From NCBI GenBank assembly GCA_943737045.1, contig CALSFV010000023.1, positions 768,001 to 832,000 of the forward strand: DNA of 64,000 nucleotides, read 5' to 3'. The DNA comes from Parapristionchus giblindavisi (lineage: Eukaryota; Nematoda; Chromadorea; Rhabditida; Diplogasteridae). Position 1 is the first letter of the stretch. Every line of letters begins with the position of its first letter. Both the position numbers and the translations under genes were made by a program. Shown here in pieces: positions 1 to 11,900 of this stretch. The notes beneath the pieces were generated by a model. It was not told where the DNA came from. It ran no database searches and saw only the letters and a list, made by a program, of their open reading frames with translations.

Positions 1-31
1 TTAACTAGAAACAAAAAGGCAGGCAACTAAC

Positions 32-2165
32 CTCGATCTGAGGGACACCACGAGGTGCAGGAGGAATGCCGGAGAGCTCGAACTTTCCAAGAAGGTTGTT
101 GTCCTTGGTCATGGCACGCTCTCCTTCGAAGACCTAAAACAGACGTTTTTACGACATCATTACAAATTTGATTTGTGCACCAATATGAACATTTGAGGAA
201 AATAATATAAATACTTACCTGGATCAATACACCGGGTTGGTTATCGGAGTATGTGGTGAATGTCTGAGAGGTCTTAGTGGGGATGGTCGTGTTTCTCTTG
301 ATGAGAGCAGTCATAACACCACCAGCAGTCTCGATACCGAGGGAAAGAGGGGCGACGTCAAGAAGAAGGAGATCCTGGACGGCCTCAGACTTGTCTCCAG
401 AAAGGATAGCAGCCTGGAACATAATTTCTTAGTCACCATTCGTTAAAAAAATTAATTTCAAAGTTTACCTGAACGGCAGCTCCATATGCGACGGCCTCAT
501 CGGGGTTGATGCTCTTGTTAAGTTCCTTGCCGGAGAAGAAATCGGAAAGGAGCTTCTGAACCTTAGGAATACGGGTGGATCCTCCGACGAGAACAATATC
601 GTGAACGGAAGACTTGTCCATCTTGGCGTCTCTGAGAGACTTCTCGACGGGGTCCATGGTGGCACGGAAGAGATCAGCGCAAAGCTCTTCGAAACGAGCA
701 CGAGTGATGTTGGTATAGAAATCAACTCCCTCGAAGAGAGAGTCGATCTCAATGGAAGCCTGGGAAGATGAAGAAAGAGTTCTCTTTGCGCGCTCGCAAG
801 CAGTGCGGAGACGACGAAGAGCACGAGGGTTGGTGGCGAGATCCTGTAAGGATAAAAGTTAACCTTGAAACGAAACAATAGCAACCGTCAAACAAACCTT
901 CTTGTGCTTGCGCTTGAACTCAGCTACGAAGTGGTTGACCATGCGGTTGTCGAAATCTTCTCCTCCAAGATGAGTATCTCCAGCGGTTGACTTGACTTCA
1001 AAGATTCCGTCTTCGATGGTGAGGATTGAGACATCGAAAGTTCCTCCTCCAAGATCGAAAATCAGGACGTTTCTTTCTCCAGCTCCCTTCTTGTCGAGAC
1101 CGTACGCGATAGCAGCAGCGGTGGGCTCGTTGATGATACGCAGTACGTTCAGTCCAGAGATGGCACCGGCATCCTTCGTGGCCTGACGCTGAGAGTCGTT
1201 GAAGTAAGCAGGGACGGTAACAACAGCATCCTTGACGGTTGTTCCGAGGAAGGCCTCGGCGGTGTCCTTCATCTTGACGAGGATCATCGAGGAGATTTCT
1301 TCAGGGGTGAAAGTCTTGGTCTCTCCCTTGAACTCAACCTGCACCTTAGGCTTTCCTCCATCAGCGGAGATAACCTGAAAATAAACATCTACAGGAACGT
1401 TACCCAAGAAAATGACTAAATATGTACTACGAATATCGCAGAGTTAAAAAGCTCATTATTATCCCACATGAATATAATCGAGTAATAAAATGACTCATCA
1501 CGCGCAATTATCACTTTAAATATTGATCGTATATATGTACCTTGAAGGGCCAGTGTTTCATGTCGGACTGAACGGCGGCATCTTCAAACTTGCGGCCGAT
1601 GAGACGCTTGGCGTCTAGAATAACAAACACTTAGAAAAAAGAAGCAGCCATATTCACTAGAACAATTTGAGGAGAATCCCCTGACAGGTTATATAATAGA
1701 TATTTCTAAAAGGTAACAGAGATGTGCACGCACATGGCAAAAAGAGATTTCCTAATCAAATTAAAATAATTAGTAAATATAGCCACATGTACAATAGACT
1801 AACCGAATACGGTGTTGTGGGGGTTCATTGCAACCTGATTCTTAGCAGCATCTCCGATAAGACGCTCGCTGTCGGTGAAGGCAACATACGACGGAGTTGT
1901 ACGGTTTCCTGAATGAGACAATATAGAATTCCATTGATAGATAAGGTAGCGCGAACGCAGAATATTTTGAATAGAACCCTAAATCTAATAGTGTATGATG
2001 AAATTGCAGGGAAACTGAAAGATGCACAATTGTAAATTGTGCATCTTTCAGTGATTAGTGATTACCTTGGTCATTGGCGATAATCTCGACCTTTCCATGC
2101 ATGAAAACTCCAACGCAGGAGTATGTGGTACCCAGGTCGATTCCTACTGCGTTAGCCTTGGCCAT
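32..2165 (-). CDS. hsp-1: Cytosolic heat shock cognate 70 (HSP-1/HSC70 type), C-terminus off the window
   Basis: ATP-driven cytosolic Hsp70 chaperone. Seven exons are visible: 2067-2165, about 1805-1910, 1542-1616, 899-1375, 475-844, 219-416 and 32-133. All are joined at GT/AG in phase. The start [20 protein letters not shown] carries the Hsp70 phosphate-1 signature. Other family signatures are [31 protein letters not shown] and the linker [13 protein letters not shown]. The visible part covers roughly residues 1-480, meaning the whole nucleotide-binding domain, the linker and the first half of the substrate-binding domain. The last visible exon ends [11 protein letters not shown] before a donor at 31-30, so the lid and EEVD-type tail lie outside the window. 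No ER signal peptide or mitochondrial presequence is present, which favours the cytosolic paralogue. A TTTGCAG acceptor at 2181-2187, 16 bp before the ATG, suggests trans-splicing or a 5'UTR intron. The family assignment is certain; the exact orthologue is inferred. Confidence 0.95.
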
Positions 2166-2380
2166 GGCTGATTAAGAAGGCTGCAAAGATAAGTCTTAAC
2201 GGATTTCAGATACTTGAGACAGCAAAATTCTTACTGACAATTGAATGAATGTGTAAAACGAAACGTTAATTATGTAATACATAAACATACTACCAAAACG
2301 AATATTACAAACACGAAGAAATGGGCAAAATGACCCTTAGCGCCTAGAAATGCTCTCTTCAATACAGGTGCTCCGCGCAG

Positions 2381-2393
2381 GAAAATTCGCGAA
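2381..2393. promoter_or_regulatory. Three-unit heat-shock element upstream of hsp-1
   Basis: The sequence GAAAATTCGCGAA fits three alternating nGAAn/nTTCn pentamers with exact 2-bp spacing, the canonical HSF-1 site. It lies about 216 bp upstream of the Hsp70 start codon, just beyond the likely 5'UTR acceptor. A weaker two-unit site, GAAAATTC, lies at 2559-2566. This suggests that the gene is heat-inducible as well as constitutive. The motif is seen directly; its function is inferred. Confidence 0.6.
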
Positions 2394-3050
2394 GCGGGAA
2401 AATCGAGAGCGCGCACACTAATATTTTCCTTATTATTCGTTCAAATATTTAATGTTTTGGAACTACTTTTGATATATTTATAATTATTTCATAAAGCGCT
2501 ATCGAATCGTATATGACACTTATATTTTATTTGCTATTTGGAAAAGTTCGCGGCTTTCGAAAATTCAAATATATTTATGTGCAAAGTTCAATTGAACTAG
2601 AGTACGTACTCTATTGGATAAGTTCGATCGTCACTATTGATCGATTATTCTAGTGAGTTTTGATTGTGAAATCTTGGCAGCTCAACACCTTAGATCTTAT
2701 TTGTTCTCACAATCATTATTAATCAGTAATGTGTAGTATGAAGATTACATTTTTTTAAATGGGACTGAAAGTTCATTCGAAAATCGTGCGTTCAATTTCT
2801 TATCACATTGCTCTCCTTTAAGGAATAATCGAATTGAATTTAAATTCGAATCGTTCGGAATTATTAGTCGACTTATTGGTCGAATGAATCCGCGATACGC
2901 TTCAAAGCGTTCGTAAGCATAATTTTTTGTTTCATTTTTTTAAAATCTATGCGTTGTTACGTTGGTCCGTCAGTACGCAGTAACCATGGGTCGTTACGAG
3001 ATAAGTTGATAATGTTATTTTACATATGATGTTCGAATTAGTGATGATCG

Positions 3051-3165
3051 TTATGCACTGTTACATTTGCCTTACGTGTCTACGCCGTAACCCCCTCCGT
3101 CGCGTCGGACGGGCGGCGGAGGGGGTTACGGCGTAGGCACGTAAGGCAAATGTAACAGTGCATAA
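3051..3165. repeat. Palindromic GC-rich hairpin MITE, copy 1
   Basis: The left arm TTATGCACTGTTACATTTGC and onward through CTACGCCGTAACCCCCTCCG is repeated inverted on the right, ending CAGTGCATAA. The loop is about 20 bp and G+C-rich. A near-identical copy lies at 25059-25172 and diverged relatives lie at 7761-7860 and 44303-44408. No coding capacity. The element can fold into a long perfect hairpin. Confidence 0.85.
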
Positions 3166-3740
3166 GCGAAATTTTACGGTCTAACATCGCTATGATCTAA
3201 AGGTGATATCTGAAGTAAAAAAATAATGGCGTGCAAAATCCGACTCTGAAAGTGACTAGGTTGAAAACGAATTTTAACTCTTGATCATTCCATTGACTGA
3301 AGAGGCCAAGTAGGTGGTCGAGTGGTAAGGACCTTGGAATACCCTGGAAGATGTAGGTACTTTGCCTCTATGCTGCAGCCTTTTATCATTATCTTATAGT
3401 GATCTAAACCAACCAACTTTTCGCAATTGTCCTAACATTAAGATTTTTATTTAACCAGATTTTGAGATAACTGATGATATTCATTATGCTGTTCACTTCT
3501 TATTCACTGTTTTTTACTTATCTCTTTATTTTACTGCGCCAATCAAAGTATTGGAAACTCCTTGAATTTGTTAAACTTGGAGTACATTTGTATTTTTTTT
3601 GTTTAGAATATTCTCAAATGTTGGTTGAAAACATAATAAGTAAACAGCGAAAAGCTACGAAGCATGCAGGGACCGTACCTATCACTTCCCTGGGGTATAC
3701 GTATTAACAACTCCTTACCTCTAGGCAACCCCTCACACTC

Positions 3741-3830
3741 CAAAATTGACGTCGACGCGTGCGTCGCCAAATGTAACGTTTTTTACGTGACGGCGTAGGC
3801 GCGTCAGGCAAATGTAACGATGCATAAAGC
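3741..3830. repeat. Partial hairpin-family element, shared inverted with the window's right end
   Basis: The stretch around CAAAATTGACGTCGACGCGTGCGTCGCCAAATGTAACG is the reverse complement of about 63884-63937. It also ends in ...GGCAAATGTAACGATGCATAA, like the hairpin family at 3051. It is a diverged or chimeric member of that repeat group. Confidence 0.6.
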
Positions 3831-3981
3831 TTCACAGTAACTCATTCTCATAATATTTTTTTTCGGTTTTTGTACGTTCGAATGAAGAACTCGAGGATGA
3901 TTGTTTCAAATAGTTCATTTGTGTGGAAAGTTATTATATATATATATACCAGCCGTGGGCTCCGCCAAGTCGGAGCTGATT

Positions 3982-4031
3982 GTGAGAGAGAGGAGAGATA
4001 GAGGAGAGAGAGCGAGAGAGAGAGAAAGAGA

Positions 4032-4071
<40 letters not shown>
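3982..4071. repeat. (GA)n microsatellite
   Basis: About 90 bp of almost pure GA dinucleotides with a few interruptions (AGATAG, AGCGAG, GAAAGAG). Open frames reading RERERE or SLSLSL across it are artefacts of the repeat. Confidence 0.95.
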
Positions 4072-4073
<2 letters not shown>

Positions 4074-4221
4074 GGAAGCCGAGTAAGCCCCGCCCACCGC
4101 TGATGAGTTCCATCGCGCACCAAACCCGTCTGGTGTACGCCGAACACTACATTGAAAGAGAGAAAAAAGTGGGCGTGGTCTGAACAAACGCCATCACTAT
4201 TGTGCTTTATTTATAGTGTAT

Positions 4222-4222
<1 letters not shown>

Positions 4223-4271
<49 letters not shown>
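4223..4271. repeat. (TA)n microsatellite
   Basis: An uninterrupted TA dinucleotide run of about 48 bp just downstream (3') of the LHFPL-like gene's stop codon. Confidence 0.95.
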
Positions 4272-4275
<4 letters not shown>

Positions 4276-4308
4276 TTATTATATATATAAGCATTTATTC
4301 ATGTGAGA

Positions 4309-6962
4309 TCATAATTTCATTGAACCGCCATTGGTGAAGTAGACTTCTGGAGGTGGTGGAGGTGGTAGATGATGCACTGTAATTATATAGTACATATTCA
4401 TAACTAGAATGCACAGCCAATACGAAAATCAGCTGTTTATGTTAGCCGATATTAACTGGCTCTGCTCGAGATTACTTGATTATCAATTTAAATAGCGACT
4501 TTAGTCTCTCAATCTACATAAGTGATGGACCTTATAATTTCGTGTTACGAAAATGAAAGTGTGTTGTTATTACATTTGAGTAAAGTTGAATGTCTAGTTT
4601 TCAGTCGCCCCTACGACCATCATATATGTATATCCAATTTTACAGATTATTGTATTTTTTCTTGAGTTGCGACGATCTATTTGTTGCTCAGCAAATTACA
4701 AAACGTCTTCGAGACCTATACTAGACAATAAAACCATCAAAAATGCAATATTTTGAAAAACTGGAGAAAAGAGTTTAGTTAAACCATATTGTAGGATAGA
4801 CTATGATGTATAGTAGCTAGTCTCTAGAGGAGACTAAATTCGCTCCTGTCGAGTACATAATTTCCACTTCCTAGTCAAGTGGCGGACATATGCGAAAACA
4901 CTAGAGGACCTAGAGCGTGAGAAAGAAAGCAAGTGGGAACCATCCCTTACCGTATTCAAATGTGTGGACTGGAAAGGGTTTCCGTTTCGGCGGTCTCTTA
5001 CATGACAACACCATGCCGAGTATAGCGAGAGTTAAATGATCCACTGCCAATACAATAGCTAGGAGAAATGGCCATCGTATAAGACAATTGCCGATCTGCA
5101 ATAAAGAAACTTGTTGAATGTCATTCGGATATGATAATAAAAATTTCTATGGGTAGGTATATTCGTGAGTTCTATTATAATAAATACCTACGTAAGATCA
5201 GGTATCATGCATGGGAGGGGTACCTGGTTCGATTCTACAGGAGGCATCCGAACGAAAAATGGTTAATTTTCCAGGGGTCTTCATTTTTTTTCAAAAATTT
5301 CACCTAAACGTTTTTTTTTTCACACGAGGCATTCCACAAATTATCGAAAAACCCTAATTTTACAGTGGGCACCCCATTTCGTCGCCCATGAATGTTAGGT
5401 ATCTAAAATATTTAATCGCTTATTTCTCTCCGTTTGTTTGAATTAATATTTAACATGGACAACTCACATCATAACTATTTGACTCACAAACAGCTGTCAT
5501 CTTCGCGGTATTCCAAGCCAATGGAAGAATTACTATACCGGTGACTTGACACATGCCTGATATGAATATAGGAGTCTAATTCCGTATTTATATATTTCGA
5601 AATATTAAAAAAGTTTGCAAACGTGTCGTGCCCCTTTTTTTATAAATATTCAACTGTTATACCGATTGATATAGGAAATACTCACAGCTAAATAGATGCA
5701 TCCACCCTACAACCTTGAACACATGGCCATCTCCCATCACGAACAGCAACTGAAAGAATACTGTAACACCGTTTAGTTAGTTTTGTTTCGTATTGTAGAA
5801 TTTCGCTTAATTATGTCAACCATATTCTTCTGCTAGTTTCCCAACATCTCTTGCCTTTCTTGGTACGATCTCAAAGTAAACAGTCAACACAAACAGTCTT
5901 GACCTATGGGTATGTGTGTGTTGGACTGGGGTTCATCTTACTCCATACATTACATGTCTTTGCATCCCCTAACAAGGGATCCGCAAAGTAGGTTGAGCTC
6001 TCGGTGAAAACGGACCATGGGCGATGGGAATGGACCCCTTCGGGGGAAATAAATTTTTTAAACTGCCAGTTACCTCTTAAGCAGTGAAAAATCAATTTTC
6101 AACATTGGAAAAAAATTCGCTGCTGCAACCACCAAGATATTTTGAGGGATCCGAATGTGGCACATTTTTTGTGCCACGTCTCGCTCATAATAAGCAGATC
6201 CCATTTACCGTTTCACCGGGAGTTCGACCTACTTTTGCGGATCTCTTGTAACTGGAATAGATTGCATGGCATACCAAAACAGAGAAGACTGCAATTAGTG
6301 AGAGTGTAGTGGCGGCTAGAATGCATATCGCTGCCGCCTGTAAATCGAAAAATAGTGAAATTGCCACTTACATTTAATCAAACAAATGGTGTTCGATAAT
6401 ATCTAAACTCAAAATTTGGCATATGTAATAAATATTTTGGACATAAAATCTAACATCGAACGTAGTAGAGATACTCCTTATCTGCCATGGAACAAATTCG
6501 CATGGTGCAGAGAAACAAATATCGTACAATCCTGACATAGATCATAGATTACTTTACGAATAGATGATCTATAAACTGACCGAACTGTACAACTCCATTT
6601 GATGAGGACAACCAAGCAGGATGAACTAGGACAACTAACTGTAGAATACCTCGAATGGATCAAAGATCATGAAATGCTAATTCTCAACAATATTCATTCT
6701 CCTGGGGGGGGGGGGAGTTAAGTATATCCCGGTTTTATATTTTAGGAATGACGGAGTGTAACATGATTCATGAGATCATATTTTTATATTTTAATTCAGG
6801 TTTGGATCAGACATAAAATGAAGTTTTGATAATGGCGTAGGCTATAATACCTGTGATGATTCCGAAGAATGTCCATATTGTAGCGATGATTCGCCAGTGC
6901 CTTGGATATGGAGAGACATGAAAGAATGGGACCGTCGACGTTGCTGTCGAACTGGCCGGCAT
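4309..6962 (-). CDS. LHFPL-family tetraspan membrane protein
   Basis: Predicted four-pass membrane protein of the LHFPL (lipoma HMGIC fusion partner-like) family. Eight exons agree in phase: 6851-6962, 6581-6634, 6455-6531, 6209-6337, 5686-5749, 5468-5556, 4951-5095 and 4309-4376, giving 245 aa. TM1 is WRIIATIWTFFGIITVVLV, followed by HPAW. An extracellular loop contains FGLYDIC; TM2 follows AAAICILAATTLSLIAVF. TM3 runs from VFKVVGWMHLF through CQVTGIVILPLAW. The ECL2/TM4 block GNCLIRWPFLLAIVLAVDHL matches the LHFPL hallmark G.C..RW...LAI. The C-tail is basic (KRPPKRKP) and then proline-rich (HHLPPPPPPEVYF). LHFPL proteins act as partners of channels and receptors in other animals; which partner applies here is unknown. 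The similarity was judged from memory of the family. Confidence 0.82.
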
Positions 6963-8369
6963 ACTGTAATTTGGAGGGGAACTATTTATTAATTTAGAAA
7001 TATAAATACAACCATAAATTTAGAAATGTAACGGTAGGTATAGATCCGTTGTACAGTTGTGACTATATTTTATTGTAGAGGTAAAAGCTTAAAAAATAAT
7101 TTAAAAAAAGAATGATTTCGTACCTCTTCAAAGAGAGGCACAGATAAGCTTTGATGCTACTGTCTCAAAGAGAAATATAGGGACAGCGGTAGAGAGAGAG
7201 TTAGTAAAGTGAGAGAGGACAGAGGTAGAACCCCTGAGGCACTCCTAATGTGGACAGACGTAGAGGTAGAGAAGGAAGCGAGAAAGGTATAGATGGGAGA
7301 TACACAGAACAAACAATGATCGCCTTCATGGGTGTAGAATCGTCCCTTCTGAGGAGATGAAGAGAATTAGACGAAGACCATACACATATAGAGAAGTAGA
7401 GGGATAGAGAGGGGTAGAGGGACGGAGAGAGAGAGAGGCAGAGGGACAGACAAAGAGCTAAGAACGTGTTATTATGACAAACGGGGAGAAAGGGACTTGT
7501 AGAGGGTATTACGACAGATTATATGGAGTTACGATGAGCATCACACATCGGACAATCTTCATTTACTTCGTGTGATATCATGAAAGATGATTGTGAATGA
7601 ACTGATTGAATACTGTAACCACAGAACGATATTTGTATTTCTTTAATTGATGTGATCTCTCAAATGAACCTCCCACAAAAGAATGAACTATTTGCAAGAA
7701 TGAACTTTTTTTAAATAGATAGTTTGCAAAATACAAAGCGTTATTGAGGATGATTCAGTTAGGTGGTGTTACATTCTCAAAACGGGTGCACGCCGTAACC
7801 CCCTCCTCCGCGTCCCCGTTGTTACGGCGTGCGCACATTTCGAAAAATGTAATCCCACCTTACTATTTAGTACTCTCCAGAAATACCGTAATCTTGTCTT
7901 GTCTTTAAACACCGTAATTCCTAAATACAGAAATCCTCCTGATCTGATTTTCGCCGAGATATGGATTTCTGTTCGAGCAAGCCAAAACACAACTCACAAT
8001 CTCTCCATCTGGACACGGTAACCCAACACCTTCTTGTAGGCGATGGAGAATAATGGAGTTTCAGACTACATTCTGCTGCGATTTCGAGACGAACATGATA
8101 ACAATGTTTACGTATTATATTTTAAAATAACTTAATACTGCGGCAATATTTTGGGTGGTATATGACTTCAATGGAACGCACACTGGAAATAGAACAAATA
8201 GATCGGATGAATGCATTTCCCATTTACATTCATTCATTCAATGTATCGTATTTGTGGTGTTTTTATGATATATCGTTTTTGATAATAGAATACTCTTACA
8301 TTCTTTTTTTATTCATACTATATTATTTAGTATCCAATAAAGTATATTCCCATTAGTTATGCGTTTCCA
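6963..8369. other. Intergenic region: purine-rich DNA and one MITE
   Basis: No exon was recognised. About 7180-7480 is a degenerate AGAGA/GGTAGAG purine tract. The hairpin-type MITE at 7761-7860 lies here. Confidence 0.5.
7761..7860. repeat. Diverged hairpin MITE
   Basis: Ends AGGTGGTGTTACATT and AATGTAATCCCACCT are inverted repeats. The core CACGCCGTAACCCCCTCC...GTTACGGCGTGCGCA is shared with the elements at 3051, 25059 and 44303. The arms carry mismatches, so it is an older copy. Confidence 0.75.
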
Positions 8370-8377
8370 TATAAAAG
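8370..8377 (+). promoter_or_regulatory. TATA box of the small membrane-protein gene
   Basis: TATAAAAG lies about 44 bp before the ATG at 8421, with no splice acceptor between them. That fits a short untranslated leader without trans-splicing. This is a positional inference. Confidence 0.4.
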
Positions 8378-8420
8378 ATCAGTAATCTCTCATTTGCACA
8401 CTTTTCGCTCTCACTTCATA

Positions 8421-8865
8421 ATGGCAACGGACATGCTACATGCAAACTATACCGATTCTTCCGTCGTTGAACCATCAACACGTCTATCCCCAGATAGTTA
8501 GTTTCAGAAATAATCTATTTTAAAGCAAACAATTACAGTACCCGAGCTTTTTCCCGAGAAAACAGTGGATCAGTATTTTGCATTGATAACAATCGGACTA
8601 TTGCTCACAGTAACAATTCTTACTGTAGTTCTCATCATAATAGTGTTCAGTGGACCACGCAGACAAATGGGTAACGCCACAACGCTAAACATAAAATCCA
8701 GAACATTCTAGTCTACATCGTGAATAGATCTGAAGCTTGAAGCAACGACCGGATGAACAAGCAGCAACTGCTTCCAATCAGTACTTTGTTCCACCACAGT
8801 ACCCTACGGAAACCAATGTGAAGGAAAACAATATTTATGAAACGATGCGTGTTCTTTATCTATAA
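8421..8865 (+). CDS. Small single-pass membrane protein, unrecognised
   Basis: Three exons, 8421-8496, 8539-8670 and 8762-8865, give a phase-consistent 103-aa protein. The N-terminus (MATDMLHANYTDSSVVEPST) has an N-glycosylation sequon, NYT. One strong TM segment, about residues 43-66, runs ALITIGLLLTVTILTVVLII and ends at a basic stop-transfer GPRRQ. The polar tail has tyrosine motifs (NQYFVPPQYP, NNIYET). There is no cleavable signal peptide, so an outside N-terminus is inferred. The second acceptor (AACAAG) is weak; it was chosen because it is the only one that keeps the reading frame into the tail. The gene ends 113 bp from the converging cytochrome c stop. I do not recognise the family. 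Confidence 0.5.
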
Positions 8866-8978
8866 AACTGTTCATATAATCTATTCACTGTTCAAATTGC
8901 ATAACACTGTACACATAACTATACTATTGATTCTTCATTGAGGGGAGACCACTTGACTAAAGTATCACGAGGGAATCT

Positions 8979-11900
8979 TTAAGCACAGGGCTTGGCAGAT
9001 TCAACCTCAATGAACTTGATGAGATCGGCACGCTCTCCGGCTTTCTTGAGACCGGCGAAAACCATCTTGGTTCCTGGGATGTACTTCTTAGGGTTCTCGA
9101 GATACTCGAAGAGAGTTTCCTTGGTCCAAACGACTCCCTATAATCAAATTATGACATAATGAATGAAAGCCAAAACAATAAAACGAAGAAAGCATAAACA
9201 AAAATCGTACTTTGCTCTTGTTAGCTGCGGAGTAGTCGAATCCATCGACGGTTCCGGAAGTGCGTCCCATGATTCCGTGGAGGGTAGGTCCAGTCTTGGT
9301 GGCCTTAGAGTCAACGACGTGGCATTGAAGACATCTCTGCTTGTACACCTGAAAGAAGCAAAACATTTTGATTAAGATATATTAATCACAAACACGAGTG
9401 AAAAATTACCTTATACCTTCATGGACATCCCGCTGGTATACTGTAGTTTTTTCGAGTTGGGTAGTTGTGTTGGAGCGTAATATTTATTCCTAGCATTAAA
9501 ATTATTTTTTTATTACATTTATTATATTTTTAAAATTATTTTTATTAATATTATAATTATTTAATTAAAAATTGAATGTATTTGGCAGAATGACATATTA
9601 CATGTATTCTGATGATGATTTTAAAAATAAAATGTATTCATTCGACCCTGATTGATCCTTCATGAATATTTTATGAGACAAGTGAGGAGAATATCGATTG
9701 ATGTTATCAGTAACAACAACGTCTCGTGATCTACCTCTCATAAATATAATATTCTATCTGTTTACAGTGATCTGATGATCTGATTATTTTATTTATGTCA
9801 CATTGTGTTAACGAATATATCATCAAATGATGTTCATATTTATTGCAATGACTATTGGACAATCTAGTCCTTTTCCGTCTTGAGAACAGTGTCTTTGACC
9901 AGTCCGTCAACGTAATGAGCATGATACGCAGTAACGAATGTGACTTATTTACGAGATCTGAACGAAATGATCAGGTAAATAGGAGGATTACGGTGGTTCA
10001 CGAATTACTGGGCCTATATCGTTCATTATCGTCGTGGGACCAGAGTTGATCAGTCCAATCGACCATGATCTAACCTTTGAAATAAATAACAGTGTTAATG
10101 TTTTTATGCCATACCGTAACCTACAGTAATATAAAGTAGCCTCTACTCGTTCACCACGAGTCCACAATTTCTCACTTGCCAGCCTTGGTAAGTTCCTGTC
10201 TGACAATAGATGTTACCGTAGTGAAGAAGCGAGAGGAGTGTCGAATGAGCATGGGAATCCACTTCCGCAAATCAATCGATAATTACCGAATATTATGATT
10301 TACCGTACATTCTCGAGCATCTGTCCATCTAGAATGAAAGCCTCCCATGGTACAAGTGTAACGGGTCATTCCATCTCTTCTAGGACGAGGCGGCTTCCGA
10401 ATTACCGGGAATTATTGAACTCAGCAGATGAATGAGAATTGGCTTTCCCCGAAGTTCTTATCTTAATCTTTCTTTTTAGTGATCTTAAATTATCGAGTGA
10501 TCTCGCGCCTCCATCTCCTCCAACTGTTCGCAGCAGCAGGGTGGACAGGGCCCTGGGGCGAAGAGTAGAGCGAATTAGGAGGCGATGGATGGTGGATCTT
10601 GGAGTACCAGTTGCCTGCTCCAGGTTCCTCAAAACTTGTCACAGTGTGAAGAGCCAGGTCTTCGTTCGAACTAGGATGACGTCACGACCTTTTTTCAACC
10701 AAAGAAGGTTGTTCTTAAACAGCTACCAGATAAAGACTGGTGTACTACATGACACTCTCGGCTTCATTGACTGGGGTAGGTAATGGTACTGTTCTACCGT
10801 ATTCCGCCCTGTACGGTACAGGTGAGGAAGAGCACGTCGAACACTGTATAACGGTGACATACTTTATACTGAAAGAAAGTTGGCAAATGAAACTTATCAA
10901 ATTTGCTTTTCAGTAGGACTTCGATATAAGAAGAATGCGACAAGGCATAGCAATTGCTCTCGGCCGAGAAAGGGGGGTCTAAAGTAGTGGTAAGAAAAAG
11001 TGAAAAGAATTCCTGAGAAGGTCATCAAAATTCTGAGAAGGTCATCAAGGAGTCGATGAAGCTACGAGTATCTGTATAATTGGCTGCAAATTCACGAGGT
11101 GATGAATGTACGGTAAATCATAATATTCGGTAATTATCGATTGATTTGCGGAAGTGGATTCCCATGCTCATTCGAAACTCCTCTCGCTTCTTCACTACGG
11201 TAACATCTATTGTCAGACAGGAACTTGCCAAGGCTGGCAAGTGAGAAATTGTGGACTCGTGGTGAACGAGGTGAGGCTACTCTATATTACTGTAGGTTAC
11301 GGTATGGCATAAAAACATTAACACTGTTATTTATTTCAAAGGTTAGATCATGGTCGATTGGACTGATCAACTCTGGTCCCACGACGATAATGAACGATAT
11401 AGGCCCAGTAATTCGTGAACCACCGTAATCCTCCTATTTACCTGATCATTTCGTTCAGATCTCGTAAATAAGTCACATTCGTTACTGCGTATCATGCTCA
11501 TTACGTTGACGGACTGGTCAAAGACACTGTTCTCAAGACGGAAAAGGACTAGATTGTCCAATAGTCATTGCAATAAATATGAACATCATTTGATGATATA
11601 TTCGTTAACACAATGTGACATAAATAAAATAATCAGATCATCAGATCACTGTAAACAGATAGAATATTATATTTATGAGAGGTAGATCACGAGACGTTGC
11701 TGTTACTGATAACATCAATCGATATTCTCCTCACTTGTCTCATAAAATATTCATGAAGGATCAATCAGGGTCGAATGAATACATTTTATTTTTAAAATCA
11801 TCATCAGAATACATGTAATATGTCATTCTGCCAAATACATTCAATTTTTAATTAAATAATTATAATATTAATAAAAATAATTTTAAAAATATAATAAATG

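Larger units (their letters stand above)
2394..4308. other. Intergenic region between hsp-1 and the LHFPL gene
   Basis: No coding exon could be recognised. It holds a palindromic MITE (3051-3165), a partial relative of it (about 3741-3830), and (GA)n and (TA)n microsatellites. A tRNA-like relic at about 3305-3375 has the A-box-like TGGTCGAGTGGTAAGG but only a degenerate B box, so it is not a functional tRNA gene. Confidence 0.6.

Noticed and set aside
3305..3375. Possible tRNA gene (TGGTCGAGTGGTAAGG)
   Set aside because: The A box is good but the B-box region reads GGTACTTTGCC and the ends do not pair; treated as a decayed tRNA-like relic.
3848..4187. Frames rich in SLSLSL / RERERE
   Set aside because: Translation of the (GA)n microsatellite.
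9988..10206. 72-residue frame, nearly identical to one at 11210-11428
   Set aside because: The two frames are the same foldback arm read on opposite strands, with no family resemblance.
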